A stretch of DNA of 64,000 nucleotides from Gracilibacillus timonensis (GCF_900086715.1 NZ_FLKH01000009.1:186001-250000); one strand, 5' to 3'. Counted from the first letter of the stretch, positions 26,200 to 35,527 are shown. Made by a program: numbers and translations. The notes: generated by a model not told the origin, from the sequence alone.

Positions 26200-28017
26200 A
26201 TGGCGAAAGCACAAAAGGCATTACCAGCTCGTGAAGAAATACCAGAGAAGTATACATGGAGATTGGAAGACATCTTTGCTACTGATGAAGAGTGGGAAAA
26301 AGAATGGAAGGCTGTTCAACAATTATTACCCAAATTTGCTGATTTTCAGAGTAAATTGCAGGAGAGTGCAGAGAATCTCTATCAGTTATTAAAACTACAA
26401 GATGAGGTGTCGGAAAGGCTAAGCAAATTGTATACATATGCGCATATGCGATATGATCAGGATACCACCAATTCTTTTTATCAAGCCTTAAATGGGAAGG
26501 CGGAGAATTTAATTACACAGGCTTCCAGTACAATGAGTTTTATTACACCAGAAATGCTAAAGCTGGATGAGCAAACATTACAACAATATGTGCAGCAGCA
26601 TGAAGGATTGCAACAATATCAACACACGTTTGATGAAATTAATCGTCAACGCCCACATGTGTTGTCAGAAGAGGAAGAGGCGTTATTAGCAGAAGCCTCT
26701 GAAGTAACCGATAATGCTTCACAAACCTTTGGCATGCTTAATAATGCTGATTTAACATTTCCATCTATTGAGGATGCAGATGGTAATCAAGTGGATCTCA
26801 CACATGGTAGGTATATCAATTTCCTTGAATCAAAGGATCAACGTGTGAGACGAGACGCTTTTAAAGCGATGTACAATACGTATGGCAGCTTTAAGAATAC
26901 CTTTGCTTCGACTTTACAAGGCACGGTGAAAAAGGATAATTTCTACGCTAAAATGAGAAACTATGAGTCCGCCCGACAGGCTGCCCTTAATAAAAATAAT
27001 ATACCTGAAGCGGTATATGATAATTTGCTGGAGGCCATACATGACGGGTTGCCGTTATTACAGCGCTATGTTGCTTTACGCAAGAAAATTCTTGATATAG
27101 ACGAACTCCATATGTATGATTTGTATACCCCGTTGGTCAAGAATGTGCATATGACATATTCGTATCCAAAGGCGCAAGAGATTATTCATAAGGCATTGCA
27201 ACCTTTTGGTGATGAATATTTAAATGTGTTACAGCGGGCATTCACGGAGCGATGGATTGATGTGGAAGAGAATAAAGGAAAGCGGAGCGGCGCCTACTCC
27301 TCCGGCGCATACGGAACGAATCCATATATTTTGATGAACTGGCAAGATAATTTGAATAATTTATTTACATTAGCACACGAACTTGGTCATTCGATGCACA
27401 GCCACTATACACATGAAAACCAGCCATTTCGTTATGGTAATTATTCCATCTTTGTGGCAGAAGTGGCTTCTACTTGTAATGAGGCGTTACTGAATGAATA
27501 TTTAGTGGCGAATACAGAAGACCCGAAAGAAAAATTATTCTTGTTGAATCACTTTTTAGAAGGGTTTCGCGGGACGGTATTTAGACAGACCATGTTTGCT
27601 GAATTTGAGCATAAGATTCATCTGTTGGCACAAGAAGGAGAGGCCTTAACTGCAGATCGTTTAACAGAGGTATATTATGACCTTAACAAACAATATTTTG
27701 GAGATGATTTGGTCATAGACGAAGAGATTGGTTTAGAATGGGCCAGGATTCCACATTTTTATTACAATTATTATGTGTACCAATATGCTACTGGCTATGC
27801 TGCTGCTCAATCGCTAGCGGCACAGATTACTGAAGAGAAGGATGTAGCTGTTGAACGCTATCTTGGTTTTTTAAAGGCAGGAAGCAGTGATTATCCAATT
27901 GAAGTATTAAAACAGGCTGGTGTGGATATGACCGAGCGCACTCCGGTTGAAAATGCTTTAAAAGTATTTGAAGAGAAACTAGAAGAAATGGAACGGCTTT
28001 TAGAAGAAGTGAAATAG
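26200..28017 (+). CDS. pepF: Oligoendopeptidase F
   Basis: 605-aa M3B zinc metallopeptidase that cleaves short peptides in the cytosol. Active site HELGHSMHSHYTH (about residues 392-404, HExxH) with the downstream Glu in FVAEVASTCNEALL. Length and the N-terminal PREEIPEKYTWRLEDIF-like opening are typical. GGAGGAG lies before ATG. B. subtilis has the same order coiA-pepF-yjbH, and PepF overproduction there affects sporulation and competence peptides. A bidirectional terminator follows. Confidence 0.97.
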   Translation: MAKAQKALPAREEIPEKYTWRLEDIFATDEEWEKEWKAVQQLLPKFADFQSKLQESAENLYQLLKLQDEVSERLSKLYTYAHMRYDQDTTNSFYQALNGKAENLITQASSTMSFITPEMLKLDEQTLQQYVQQHEGLQQYQHTFDEINRQRPHVLSEEEEALLAEASEVTDNASQTFGMLNNADLTFPSIEDADGNQVDLTHGRYINFLESKDQRVRRDAFKAMYNTYGSFKNTFASTLQGTVKKDNFYAKMRNYESARQAALNKNNIPEAVYDNLLEAIHDGLPLLQRYVALRKKILDIDELHMYDLYTPLVKNVHMTYSYPKAQEIIHKALQPFGDEYLNVLQRAFTERWIDVEENKGKRSGAYSSGAYGTNPYILMNWQDNLNNLFTLAHELGHSMHSHYTHENQPFRYGNYSIFVAEVASTCNEALLNEYLVANTEDPKEKLFLLNHFLEGFRGTVFRQTMFAEFEHKIHLLAQEGEALTADRLTEVYYDLNKQYFGDDLVIDEEIGLEWARIPHFYYNYYVYQYATGYAAAQSLAAQITEEKDVAVERYLGFLKAGSSDYPIEVLKQAGVDMTERTPVENALKVFEEKLEEMERLLEEVK

Positions 28018-28025
28018 ATATACAG

Positions 28026-28053
28026 AAAAGCAGCCAACACATTGGCTGCTTTT
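28026..28053. terminator. Bidirectional terminator after pepF
   Basis: AAAAGCAGCCAA-CACA-TTGGCTGCTTTT, a 12-bp perfect stem between pepF and the converging small gene. Confidence 0.9.
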
Positions 28054-28063
28054 CCGTTTTCGA

Positions 28064-28240
28064 TCATCGAGTGAGGCTTTTGAATCCTTTGAAGCTTTTT
28101 TTGTGCTGATAGAAATAAATGGTAGTGTAGATGGAGATGAATAATAGTGGTATGGTGAGATAAAGTGGAATCATTTGCATGAGACCAAAGATGTTTAAAA
28201 TAAACGCAAACAATGGAATAAGCCATAATAACAATTTCAT
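28064..28240 (-). CDS. Small membrane protein, 58 aa, unknown function
   Basis: ATG at 28240 with AAAGGTGG 7 nt upstream; stop TGA at 28066-28064. The product is two closely spaced hydrophobic helices (begins MKLLLWLIPLFAFILNIFGL, then IPLYLTIPLLFISIYTTIYFY) and a basic tail HKKSFKGFKSLTR. It is bounded by the pepF terminator and by the RoxS promoter region. Good ribosome site, hydrophobic pattern and terminator support a real gene. Family not recognised. Confidence 0.7.
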   Translation of the reverse strand: MKLLLWLIPLFAFILNIFGLMQMIPLYLTIPLLFISIYTTIYFYQHKKSFKGFKSLTR

Positions 28241-28436
28241 TATCTATCCACCTTTCTGACTAATTATCTAACGCTAGTCTACACTACTAATAACAATTGA
28301 CTTGAAGCATCAAATTCATATTCCATCTTATCGGTAATTGTATAAAGGATATTTTATTGTAAAGGTATGCATTGGGGCTGACAATCATGCAAAAAAAGAG
28401 AAAGATGGAGAAGAAGAGATGGTAATCGTGACATTT

Positions 28437-28488
28437 TTGTGAAACAATGAACAAAGTTATTGATACTTTGTTATAGGTCTGATATAGT
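28437..28488 (+). promoter_or_regulatory. RoxS/RsaE promoter with Rex-like operator
   Basis: -35 TTGATA (28460-28465), 17-nt spacer, -10 TATAGT (28483-28488). Just upstream is TTGTGAAACAATGAACAAA (28437-28455), whose left half is a perfect Rex half-site (TTGTGAA) and right half is degenerate. RoxS is known to be controlled by Rex and ResD in B. subtilis. The rest of 28241-28436 holds no gene that I can see. Confidence 0.7.
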
Positions 28489-28494
28489 TACAGT

Positions 28495-28597
28495 AAGTTA
28501 AACAATCATACCCCATTTTGTTTGACTTGATTTATCTCCCATCCCTTATCTATAGGAATAAAGAGGAGTTGTTTAAACAACTCCTCTTTATTCATTT
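28495..28597 (+). ncRNA. roxS: RoxS/RsaE regulatory small RNA
   Basis: A transcript of about 100 nt with the family signatures in order: ATACCCCATTTTGTTTGA, a TGATTTATCTCCCATCCCTT C-rich loop, then a terminal hairpin. These match S. aureus RsaE and B. subtilis RoxS, whose UCUCCC/CCCC motifs base-pair with ribosome sites of central-metabolism mRNAs (TCA cycle and others). The position near yjbH-pepF is the conserved one. It converges on yjbH (spxH) and shares its palindromic terminator. The 5' end is set from the promoter and may shift by a few bases. Confidence 0.85.
28557..28592. terminator. Perfect 36-bp palindrome: shared terminator of RoxS and yjbH
   Basis: AATAAAGAGGAGTTGTTT followed immediately by its exact reverse complement; it abuts the yjbH stop codon and serves both directions. 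Confidence 0.85.
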
Positions 28598-29485
28598 CGC
28601 ATATTTCCAAAAACAGCCGAATTTGACAGGAACTTTCTCTACGAGCTGTTTTAATTGTAGTTTTTTCATTTCTTTCTCTGCCTTTTCGATGGACCAATCG
28701 TAGACAACTGCCACTTCTTTGGTTCCCACAAAATGATAATAAGAAATAAAATCTAATAATTTCGGTTTTTTTGCGGGGAGAGGCTCTTTTTGTAACATTT
28801 GCTTGAGAATTTTAACATATACTTCATAAGGAAAAGTGCCAGAGATCTTCAAGCCTGCTTCGTCTTCTGATTCATTAAAGAAAACCATTGTTGGCAAATC
28901 ATCGACTTCCATTTCTTTTGTGATTTTGTGATCACACTTCAGTGCTTTCTTGGATGAGCACGAATATAAGTCTTCTTGAAACTCTTCCACGTCTAAGTGA
29001 ATCTGGTCAGCAACATCTAATAATACATGCTCTTGTGAGATATCCAACTTTTCCAAAAAAACCATTTCCTGTAGTTTCCTTAAGAATCGTTTACCTGCCT
29101 TTTTTCCTTGCAATTCTGCAGCTTTAATCGCAATGGAAGCTAATCTTGGATAATGAATAGGATTTTCCATCCAAATATCTCCGTCGCAAGGCATTCCTGT
29201 TCGACTAGCTGTTTTTTCCCAAATATCCTTTAACTGCCGAGGTTTATCACAAATCTCTCTACGGGAATTATCTGCCTGTCCGCTTATAACGGTACGAACC
29301 GTAAAAAAACGACCGTATTCAATAGATAATTTCTTGATATAAGGTTCTAACGCCCAACATTCTGGACATAATGGATCAATAAATATATATATTTCAATAG
29401 GTTTTTTTAAAATATCAATAAAATGATAATGCGTTGTTTGGTTGCGATCCTGCTTGTTCCAAGATCCGGCATATTTCCAATTCAC
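28592..29485 (-). CDS. spxH: SpxH (YjbH), ClpXP adaptor for Spx
   Basis: 297 aa, DsbA/thioredoxin-like fold. The CPEC motif ([18 protein letters not shown], residues about 37-54) is the expected CxxC. It binds Spx and hands it to ClpXP; under disulfide stress it aggregates and Spx rises. It starts 4 bp inside the end of yjbI (ATGA overlap), so translation is coupled. The stop overlaps a long palindromic terminator. Spx is encoded 7 kb away in this window. Confidence 0.95.
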   Translation of the reverse strand: MNWKYAGSWNKQDRNQTTHYHFIDILKKPIEIYIFIDPLCPECWALEPYIKKLSIEYGRFFTVRTVISGQADNSRREICDKPRQLKDIWEKTASRTGMPCDGDIWMENPIHYPRLASIAIKAAELQGKKAGKRFLRKLQEMVFLEKLDISQEHVLLDVADQIHLDVEEFQEDLYSCSSKKALKCDHKITKEMEVDDLPTMVFFNESEDEAGLKISGTFPYEVYVKILKQMLQKEPLPAKKPKLLDFISYYHFVGTKEVAVVYDWSIEKAEKEMKKLQLKQLVEKVPVKFGCFWKYAK

Positions 29486-29883
29486 AATGATTCTCCTTTC
29501 TGTTCGGGTGTATTCATCATGTGATTGGCTGTTAATGTGAGCCGCTCAAACATAGCACTACGATATGGCTCTGCAATTTCGGAAGCCGTTAACGCTTCTT
29601 CCATACACGACAACCAAGCATCACGTCTTGATGGTGTAATAGGGAAACGCAAATGACGTTTTCTCAGCATCGGATGCCCATGTTCTTGAATATAGAGTGG
29701 AGGCCCGCCAAAAAATTGAGTTAAAAATTGCGTTTGTTTTCTTGCAACTTCGGTAAAGTCATCAGGAAAAATCGGAATTAATTCAGGATGCTGCGCTACT
29801 CTGGCATAGAAGGCTTCTACTAATCTCTTGATTGTTTCCTCTCCACCAATAGCATGGTAAAGAGAAGTTGTAGTATCTCTCAT
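29482..29883 (-). CDS. yjbI: Truncated haemoglobin YjbI (group II)
   Basis: 133-aa globin. The proximal-His region [25 protein letters not shown] and the B-helix segment [20 protein letters not shown] match group II truncated haemoglobins. In B. subtilis YjbI protects SpxH from aggregation, which fits the tightly coupled yjbI-yjbH pair here. The coding sequence overlaps yjbH by 4 bp. The original upstream region between yjbK and yjbI has been split by an IS element. Confidence 0.95.
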   Translation of the reverse strand: MRDTTTSLYHAIGGEETIKRLVEAFYARVAQHPELIPIFPDDFTEVARKQTQFLTQFFGGPPLYIQEHGHPMLRKRHLRFPITPSRRDAWLSCMEEALTASEIAEPYRSAMFERLTLTANHMMNTPEQKGESL

Positions 29884-29936
29884 TATTTTCCAAACCTTTC
29901 TCGTTCATTGTTACCAATCTAGTCATTATCATTATT

Positions 29937-30096
29937 GTTTCTATATTGTAACAGCCTTTATATCAAACAATCAAATGATGTGATTGTAAGGCTAAATCCT
30001 TGACAAAAAAGGAAAAGCGCTGTTATCGAACAGAGGTTGGAACGGTTAAACAGCCGTTTGGTAAAAGGAAACTGTTACAAAATAATGGATTCCATT
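29937..30096. repeat. 160-bp direct repeat, left copy (IS target duplication)
   Basis: Identical over all 160 bases to 32065-32224. It contains TTGTAACAG / CTGTTACAA terminal inverted repeats (29946-29954 and 30072-30080) and internal hairpins CAATCA/TGATTG, AGCCTT/AAGGCT, CTGTT-atcg-AACAG and AACGG/CCGTT. Confidence 0.97.
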
Positions 30097-30246
30097 CCGT
30101 TGTTTTACAGTTACCTCACCTATATTAACACTGAAACCAGTTGCTCTATCAATGATACGAGCTTATTTTTTTATTTATTTTAAGTTATATTTTGATAGCG
30201 TAATATAACGATATATGATATAATAAGGGATAAAGCAGGTGATATC

Positions 30247-31965
30247 ATGTATTTAAAAAAGACAAAAACAAAGAATGGACGAATTCATTTAAGTATTGTC
30301 GATTCTTATTACGATAAAGCGAAAAAACATGCCAGACAGGTAACCGTGGAAAGCTTAGGTTATCTGGATGAAGCGGAGAAAAAATATGATGATCCCATCG
30401 CTCACTTTAAAGCACGTGTAGAGGAATTAAAAAGAGCGAAAAACGAAAAGAAAGAACCCATCCGATTGGAACTGTCTGTTGATGAAAAAATGGAAAAAGG
30501 AAAAGCATACCGAAAAAATTTCGGGCATGTGATACTCAGTCAGATTTATCACCGGCTGAAGCTGGATACTTTTTGGAAAAATCGTTCGCATCGCCGGAAA
30601 TTTGATTTTGATGCCAATATTATTTTTAAGTTATTGATTTTTACACGTCTCTTGTATCCCGGATCGAAATATCAATCGTTTGAAAATCAATCGCTCTTTT
30701 TTGAAAGAACAACTTTTAAGCTTGCCGATGTCTACCGTGCACTTAGCTTCTATAACGAGAAAAAAGACGACTTCCTTTCGTGGCTGCATGACCAAGTAAC
30801 AGAAAATTATGGACGAGATACCTCCCGTGTTTTTTATGACGTCACCAATTATTATTTTGAAACAGAGACTATCAAAGAAGATGATATGCGCCGGAAAGGG
30901 GTATCGAAGGAGCATCGCCCCAATCCAATTGTCCAAATGGGGCTGTTTATGGATAATCAAGGCATTCCCATCACCTATCAGTTATTCCCTGGAAATACGA
31001 ATGATTGTATGACCTATCGTCCAAACCTCAAAAAAATGAAATTAGATTATGGAATCAAGCGTGCTGTTGTCGTAGCTGACAAAGGAATGACCACAGGAGA
31101 TAACATCTGGTATACGCTCTCTGCCAAAGACGGCTATGTATTCAGTATGTCCGTACGTGGAGCGAACAAGGCATTAAAAGATTATGTGACGAATGAAAAC
31201 GGCTATGAATGGCTCGGAAAGGAATACAAACGAAAATCCCGGTTATATCCAAGAGATATTCAAGTGACAGCGAAAAATGGAAAAAAACTTACTAGACAAG
31301 TCCATGAAAAACAGGTCATCTTTTGGAGCGAAAAATATGCGAAAAAAGCCAAATACGAGAGAGAAAAAATCCTTCAAAAGACACAAGCTTTAATCGACAA
31401 TCCAGGGGCTTATAAACGTGCCACTTCCGTAGGTGCCAGTAATTATATTAAAAACATCCGCTTTGATAAAAAGACAGGCGAAATTTTAACACCAAAAGAA
31501 CAACTGCAGCTCGATATAGAGAAAATAAAGGAACAAGAAAAACTGGATGGCTATTATGTATTGATTACCAGCGAATACAACGAATCGGATGATGCCATCA
31601 TTGATATGTATCGAGGATTATGGCGGATTGAAGAAACGTTCCGGATCACGAAAAGCAATTTAGAAACCCGGCCTGTTTATGTTTCCAGCCAGGAACATAT
31701 TGAGGCACATTTTCTAACTTGTTTTGTATCACTTACGATCGCCAGGTTATTGGAGATGGAGATGAAAGGAGAATATGGTGTCTCTCGTTTATTAAACAGT
31801 TTACGCAAAGCAGAATGTACAGAGCTTAAACAGAATTATTATCTATTTGATTATTATGACGATGTTCTGGAGGCTGTTGGCAAGCAATTTCAAATTGATT
31901 TTTCTTCCAGATATCGTCGATTGGGAGAAATTAAAAAGATTTTAGCACAGACGAAGAAAAGGTGA
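30247..31965 (+). CDS. IS1634-family DDE transposase
   Basis: 572 aa, full length. Catalytic residues are visible in FYDVTNYYFET (first Asp, about residue 199), VVVADKGMTTGDN (second Asp, about 280) and YRGLWRIEETFRITKS (Glu in the YREK-like motif, about 460). The N-terminus (YLKKTKTKNGRIHLSIVDSY) matches IS1634/IS1549 transposases. ATG has AGCAGGTGAT upstream. It is followed by its own terminator within the element. Confidence 0.96.
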   Translation: MYLKKTKTKNGRIHLSIVDSYYDKAKKHARQVTVESLGYLDEAEKKYDDPIAHFKARVEELKRAKNEKKEPIRLELSVDEKMEKGKAYRKNFGHVILSQIYHRLKLDTFWKNRSHRRKFDFDANIIFKLLIFTRLLYPGSKYQSFENQSLFFERTTFKLADVYRALSFYNEKKDDFLSWLHDQVTENYGRDTSRVFYDVTNYYFETETIKEDDMRRKGVSKEHRPNPIVQMGLFMDNQGIPITYQLFPGNTNDCMTYRPNLKKMKLDYGIKRAVVVADKGMTTGDNIWYTLSAKDGYVFSMSVRGANKALKDYVTNENGYEWLGKEYKRKSRLYPRDIQVTAKNGKKLTRQVHEKQVIFWSEKYAKKAKYEREKILQKTQALIDNPGAYKRATSVGASNYIKNIRFDKKTGEILTPKEQLQLDIEKIKEQEKLDGYYVLITSEYNESDDAIIDMYRGLWRIEETFRITKSNLETRPVYVSSQEHIEAHFLTCFVSLTIARLLEMEMKGEYGVSRLLNSLRKAECTELKQNYYLFDYYDDVLEAVGKQFQIDFSSRYRRLGEIKKILAQTKKR

Positions 31966-31994
31966 TTTTTCCCCATGAAAACAGGACAAAATAC

Positions 31995-32043
31995 AACACC
32001 CCTCCATCCCAGTTACATCAAGGGATAAAGGGGTGTTTTTGTT
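31995..32043 (+). terminator. Terminator inside the IS after the transposase
   Basis: AACACCCCT...AGGGGTGTTTTT with an inner ATCCC/GGGAT pairing. Confidence 0.85.
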
Positions 32044-32064
32044 TGTTTTTACTGTAAAACTCAG

Positions 32065-32224
32065 GTTTCTATATTGTAACAGCCTTTATATCAAACAATC
32101 AAATGATGTGATTGTAAGGCTAAATCCTTGACAAAAAAGGAAAAGCGCTGTTATCGAACAGAGGTTGGAACGGTTAAACAGCCGTTTGGTAAAAGGAAAC
32201 TGTTACAAAATAATGGATTCCATT
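32065..32224. repeat. 160-bp direct repeat, right copy
   Basis: Perfect copy of 29937-30096. It ends 3 bp beyond the yjbK stop codon, so the original single copy lay in the yjbK-yjbI intergenic space. Confidence 0.97.
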
Positions 32225-32227
32225 GAC

Positions 32228-32815
32228 CTATTGGTTAGACGATAACGTTTGATAAAAACGTGCAATTTTATTGTCCGTTTTTCTTTTGGGAATGTCTAAT
32301 TGTTGTAAGATGTCTTGGAAGATGGATTCGCCATAAGCCTTGCTGTCTGCTTCTACTTCTAATTCATAATCTAATACACCATTATATTGACTCTTATCCA
32401 AAACAAGGTTTGTTTCTTTATAGCTACATTCGAATCGTTCTGTTTGAAGCATGCCTCCATAATATAAATCATTGGGATGGATACCCATTCTCAGCAAGGC
32501 CTCCGATACTCCTTCTTTTGGTTGGATGGATCCGTTTATCCATTGCTGTGCTTCTGTCCGTGTTAATGAGGCGTGTACTTCTAATAAACCATCCCCATCT
32601 GGATTAGGTGTTTTTAATGTTAGTTGAAATGTATGTTCTTTTTCTCGGATGCGCAGGGCGGACCCATAAGCCTTTAAGGCAAAATCATTTGTCTCAAAAT
32701 AATAATTTTTTTGAAGTGTTCTTTGCCAATGGCAAGATGGGAAATGTTCCATTAATGACTGATATTCGTTTTTCGTAATTATATTTTTGAATTCGATCTC
32801 GATTTCCTTTGTCAT
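32228..32815 (-). CDS. yjbK: CYTH domain protein YjbK (triphosphate tunnel enzyme)
   Basis: 195 aa. The EIEIEFKN opening is the ExExK signature of the CYTH superfamily, whose members hydrolyse triphosphates (for example tripolyphosphate or thiamine triphosphate). Further barrel strands carry charged pairs (ALRIREKEHTFQLTLKTP, RFECSYKETNLVLDKSQYNGVLDYELEVE). ATG 32815 is preferred (AGGTG 7 nt upstream); GTG at 32824 overlaps the ribosome site. It is divergent from relQ, as in B. subtilis. Substrate not determined. Confidence 0.92.
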   Translation of the reverse strand: MTKEIEIEFKNIITKNEYQSLMEHFPSCHWQRTLQKNYYFETNDFALKAYGSALRIREKEHTFQLTLKTPNPDGDGLLEVHASLTRTEAQQWINGSIQPKEGVSEALLRMGIHPNDLYYGGMLQTERFECSYKETNLVLDKSQYNGVLDYELEVEADSKAYGESIFQDILQQLDIPKRKTDNKIARFYQTLSSNQ

Positions 32816-33072
32816 TTTATTCACCTACCCTTTGGAGTTTATTATAAGAGGTTGTTGAGAAATACGGGAAAACCTCTCCTGTCTATGAAACGCTTAGTTT
32901 AGCAGCAAAGGAGTAAATAGATTTTTCGCAACCTTTTCAAGAAGAAGTAAACGTCTATTATTCCTTCTTTATCATATTATATGGTAAAATGAAGACAGAT
33001 GACAAACATTACACTTGTCATAAACAAGGAACGGACTATCACAAAAAACATGTAAAATAGGTGGTGCTGACC

Positions 33073-33696
33073 ATGGATTGGAAAAACTTCTTGGCACCTT
33101 ATGCCCAAGTGGTCGAGGAATTGAAGGTTAAGCTGAAAGGAATGAGAGTACAGTTTGAGCATGAATCAAGCCATTCACCGATTGAATTTGTTACAGCTCG
33201 AGTGAAACCTATTTTCAGCATTAAAGAAAAAATGAAAAGAAAAAATATACATATAAAGGACATTGAATTAGAACTGCAAGATATTGCAGGGGTAAGGATT
33301 GTTTGTCAATTTGTTGATGACATTGATGATATTGTGTCCCATTTGAAATCACGTAATGATTTTGAAGTAATTGAAGAACGCGATTATATTAATCATAAAA
33401 AAGAAAGTGGTTATCGATCTTATCATTTGATTATTTCTTATCCAGTAGACATGATTAATGGTGAGCGCAAAATTATTGCTGAAATACAAATTCGCACTTT
33501 GGCGATGAACTTTTGGGCAACGAATGAACATTCCCTCAACTATAAATACGAAGGGAAGATACCGGAACGAATCAGTGCGCGTTTAAAACGAGCGGCTGAA
33601 GCTGCCTTTAAACTGGATGAAGAGATGTCCAAAATTAAAGATGAAATCCAAGAAGCGCAGCGTATATTTCGAACGGATAAAATAAACCATAAATAA
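33073..33696 (+). CDS. relQ: Small alarmone synthetase RelQ (YjbM/SasB)
   Basis: 207-aa single-domain (p)ppGpp synthetase without a hydrolase domain. Motifs: RVKPIFSIKEKMKRK, DIAGVRIVCQF, HKKESGYRSYHLII (ATP/GTP site) and EIQIRTLAMNFWATNEHSLNYKYE with catalytic Glu. RelQ enzymes form allosteric tetramers. ATG 33073 has AGGTGG 8 nt upstream and gives the family start MDWKNFLAPY. nadK follows 15 bp later and yjbO 16 bp after that, so this is one operon. Confidence 0.95.
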   Translation: MDWKNFLAPYAQVVEELKVKLKGMRVQFEHESSHSPIEFVTARVKPIFSIKEKMKRKNIHIKDIELELQDIAGVRIVCQFVDDIDDIVSHLKSRNDFEVIEERDYINHKKESGYRSYHLIISYPVDMINGERKIIAEIQIRTLAMNFWATNEHSLNYKYEGKIPERISARLKRAAEAAFKLDEEMSKIKDEIQEAQRIFRTDKINHK

Positions 33697-33711
33697 GGAG
33701 GGAAGCGGACG

Positions 33712-34518
33712 ATGCGGTTTTGTATTCTATCAAGGGACGACGGTAAATCAGAAGCAATTACAGCCAGAATGAAGCAATATTTAGAAGGGTTTACACTTGA
33801 TTATGATGAAACGGAACCAGATATTGTTATTTCCGTTGGTGGGGACGGTACTTTTTTGCAGGCTTTTCATGATTATCAACATCGCTTAAAAGATACAGCG
33901 TTTATCGGGGTGCATACCGGGCATCTCGGTTTTTATGCGGATTGGGTACCGGAAGAAGTAGAAAAGCTGATTATTGATATTGCGAAACGCCCCTTTGAGG
34001 TAGTGGAATACCCCTTGCTCGATATTAAAATTCATCCAGTAGGCAGCGAGGAATATAGACATTTTTTAGCCTTAAATGAGGTTTCGGTCAAGTCTGCAGA
34101 TGGTACTTTGGCAATGGATGTGCATATTAAAGGGGCGCATTTTGAACGATTTCGCGGGGATGGCCTATGTGTTTCCACCCCTTCTGGAAGTACAGCTTAT
34201 AACAAGGCATTAGGTGGCGCTATCCTGCATCCTTCTTTAAATGCTTTACAAATTACAGAAATGGCATCGATTAATAATCGTGTTTACCGGACGATTGGTT
34301 CTCCATTAATTTTGCCGAAACACCATGTCTGTGAATTTCTGCCGATCTATCATGAGAGAAATTTTTTGATTACGATTGATCATATGACGGAAGTATATAA
34401 TAATGTTGCCCGTATCGAATGTCGTGTGGCCAATGAGAAGATTCGATTTGCTAGATTTAGACCATTTCCTTTTTGGAAGAGGGTGCATGATTCCTTTATT
34501 TCTGATGAACGATCTTAA
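33712..34518 (+). CDS. nadK: NAD kinase
   Basis: 268 aa; makes NADP from NAD and [16 protein letters not shown] (about residues 44-56) is the conserved active-site loop and the [40 protein letters not shown] region follows ([15 protein letters not shown]). AGGAGGG precedes ATG. Second gene of the relQ-nadK-yjbO operon, the standard Bacillus order. Confidence 0.97.
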   Translation: MRFCILSRDDGKSEAITARMKQYLEGFTLDYDETEPDIVISVGGDGTFLQAFHDYQHRLKDTAFIGVHTGHLGFYADWVPEEVEKLIIDIAKRPFEVVEYPLLDIKIHPVGSEEYRHFLALNEVSVKSADGTLAMDVHIKGAHFERFRGDGLCVSTPSGSTAYNKALGGAILHPSLNALQITEMASINNRVYRTIGSPLILPKHHVCEFLPIYHERNFLITIDHMTEVYNNVARIECRVANEKIRFARFRPFPFWKRVHDSFISDERS

Positions 34519-34534
34519 ACGATGAAGGTGAAGA

Positions 34535-35452
34535 ATGGTGAAATGGAAAATCAATCAAGAAAACAAAGGACTTTTGTTAAGAGATTATCTTAGAAGTACA
34601 AGGAATATTTCAAGGCGGATGTTAACCGATATAAAATATAATGGTGGTAAACTGGTGGTAAACGATCAGGAAGTGACGGTTCGCTACCTACTAAAAGAGG
34701 GAGATCAAGTAGAAGTTACCTTCCCGCCTGAACAGCGCAGTAGGTTATTATTTGCACGAGCTATTCCTTTTACCATTGTATTTGAAGATGAAGATGTATT
34801 AGTGATAAATAAACCACCATTTTTGCCAACCGTACCTTCTGTGTATCACCCTGAGGGTACGCTTGCGAATGGTATTATTCATCACTACGATCAACAACAG
34901 ATTCCATATACGGTCCATGTAGTCACCAGGTTAGATCGGGACACCTCAGGGTTACTATTAGTGGCCAAACATCGCTATAGTCATTCCATTCTGTTTCAAC
35001 AGCAACAGCACAATAAGGTGAACAGGCGATATCAGGCAATCATCTCTGGACATTTATTAAATGATGAGGGAACCATATCGGCAGCTATCGCTAGAAAGCC
35101 AGGTTCAATTATTGAACGCGAGGTAGCAGAAGAAGGACAGCGTGCCATTACTCATTATAGTGTGATAGAAAAAGGAACGTCGATTTCCATAGTAGAGATG
35201 AAGATGGAGACGGGAAGGACCCATCAAATTCGTGTCCATTTTTCATCCGTAGGTCATCCGTTGATTGGCGATAGCCTATATGGCGGTGATACTTCCTTTT
35301 TAAAAAGACAGGCACTGCATTGCACGTATCTTCGTTTTGACCACCCGGTTACTCAGAAAAAAATGACCTTTGAACTGCCGATAGCAGAGGATATGAAAGC
35401 AGCCTGGCAATATTATCAAAGAAATACAACACAATATTTCAACGGTTACTAA
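34535..35452 (+). CDS. yjbO: RluA/RluD-family pseudouridine synthase YjbO
   Basis: 305 aa. N-terminal S4-like RNA-binding part, then the catalytic RLDRDTSGLLLVAK motif (Asp about residue 135) and the C-terminal GRTHQIRVHFSSVGHPLIGDSLYGG signature. Converts uridine to pseudouridine in rRNA or tRNA; which site is unknown. GAAGGTG lies before ATG 34535, with GTG 34538 as an alternative. Last gene of the operon; no clear terminator follows. Confidence 0.94.
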   Translation: MVKWKINQENKGLLLRDYLRSTRNISRRMLTDIKYNGGKLVVNDQEVTVRYLLKEGDQVEVTFPPEQRSRLLFARAIPFTIVFEDEDVLVINKPPFLPTVPSVYHPEGTLANGIIHHYDQQQIPYTVHVVTRLDRDTSGLLLVAKHRYSHSILFQQQQHNKVNRRYQAIISGHLLNDEGTISAAIARKPGSIIEREVAEEGQRAITHYSVIEKGTSISIVEMKMETGRTHQIRVHFSSVGHPLIGDSLYGGDTSFLKRQALHCTYLRFDHPVTQKKMTFELPIAEDMKAAWQYYQRNTTQYFNGY

Positions 35453-35527
35453 GTATGGTTACTATATTAACGGGTTTATTTGCATTCAATTCGCTAAGCC
35501 TCCCTTCCTTCTTGGGCCAGCCTCCAT

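Larger units (their letters stand above)
30097..32064 (+). mobile_element. IS1634-family insertion sequence
   Basis: A 1968-bp element with one transposase gene and imperfect terminal repeats sharing GTTTTACAGT (30102-30111 and, inverted, 32051-32060). It sits between yjbI and yjbK, which adjoin in related genomes. Perfect 160-bp direct repeats flank it; the IS1634/IS1549 group is known for long, variable target duplications. Intact transposase and identical repeats suggest a recent insertion. Confidence 0.92.
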
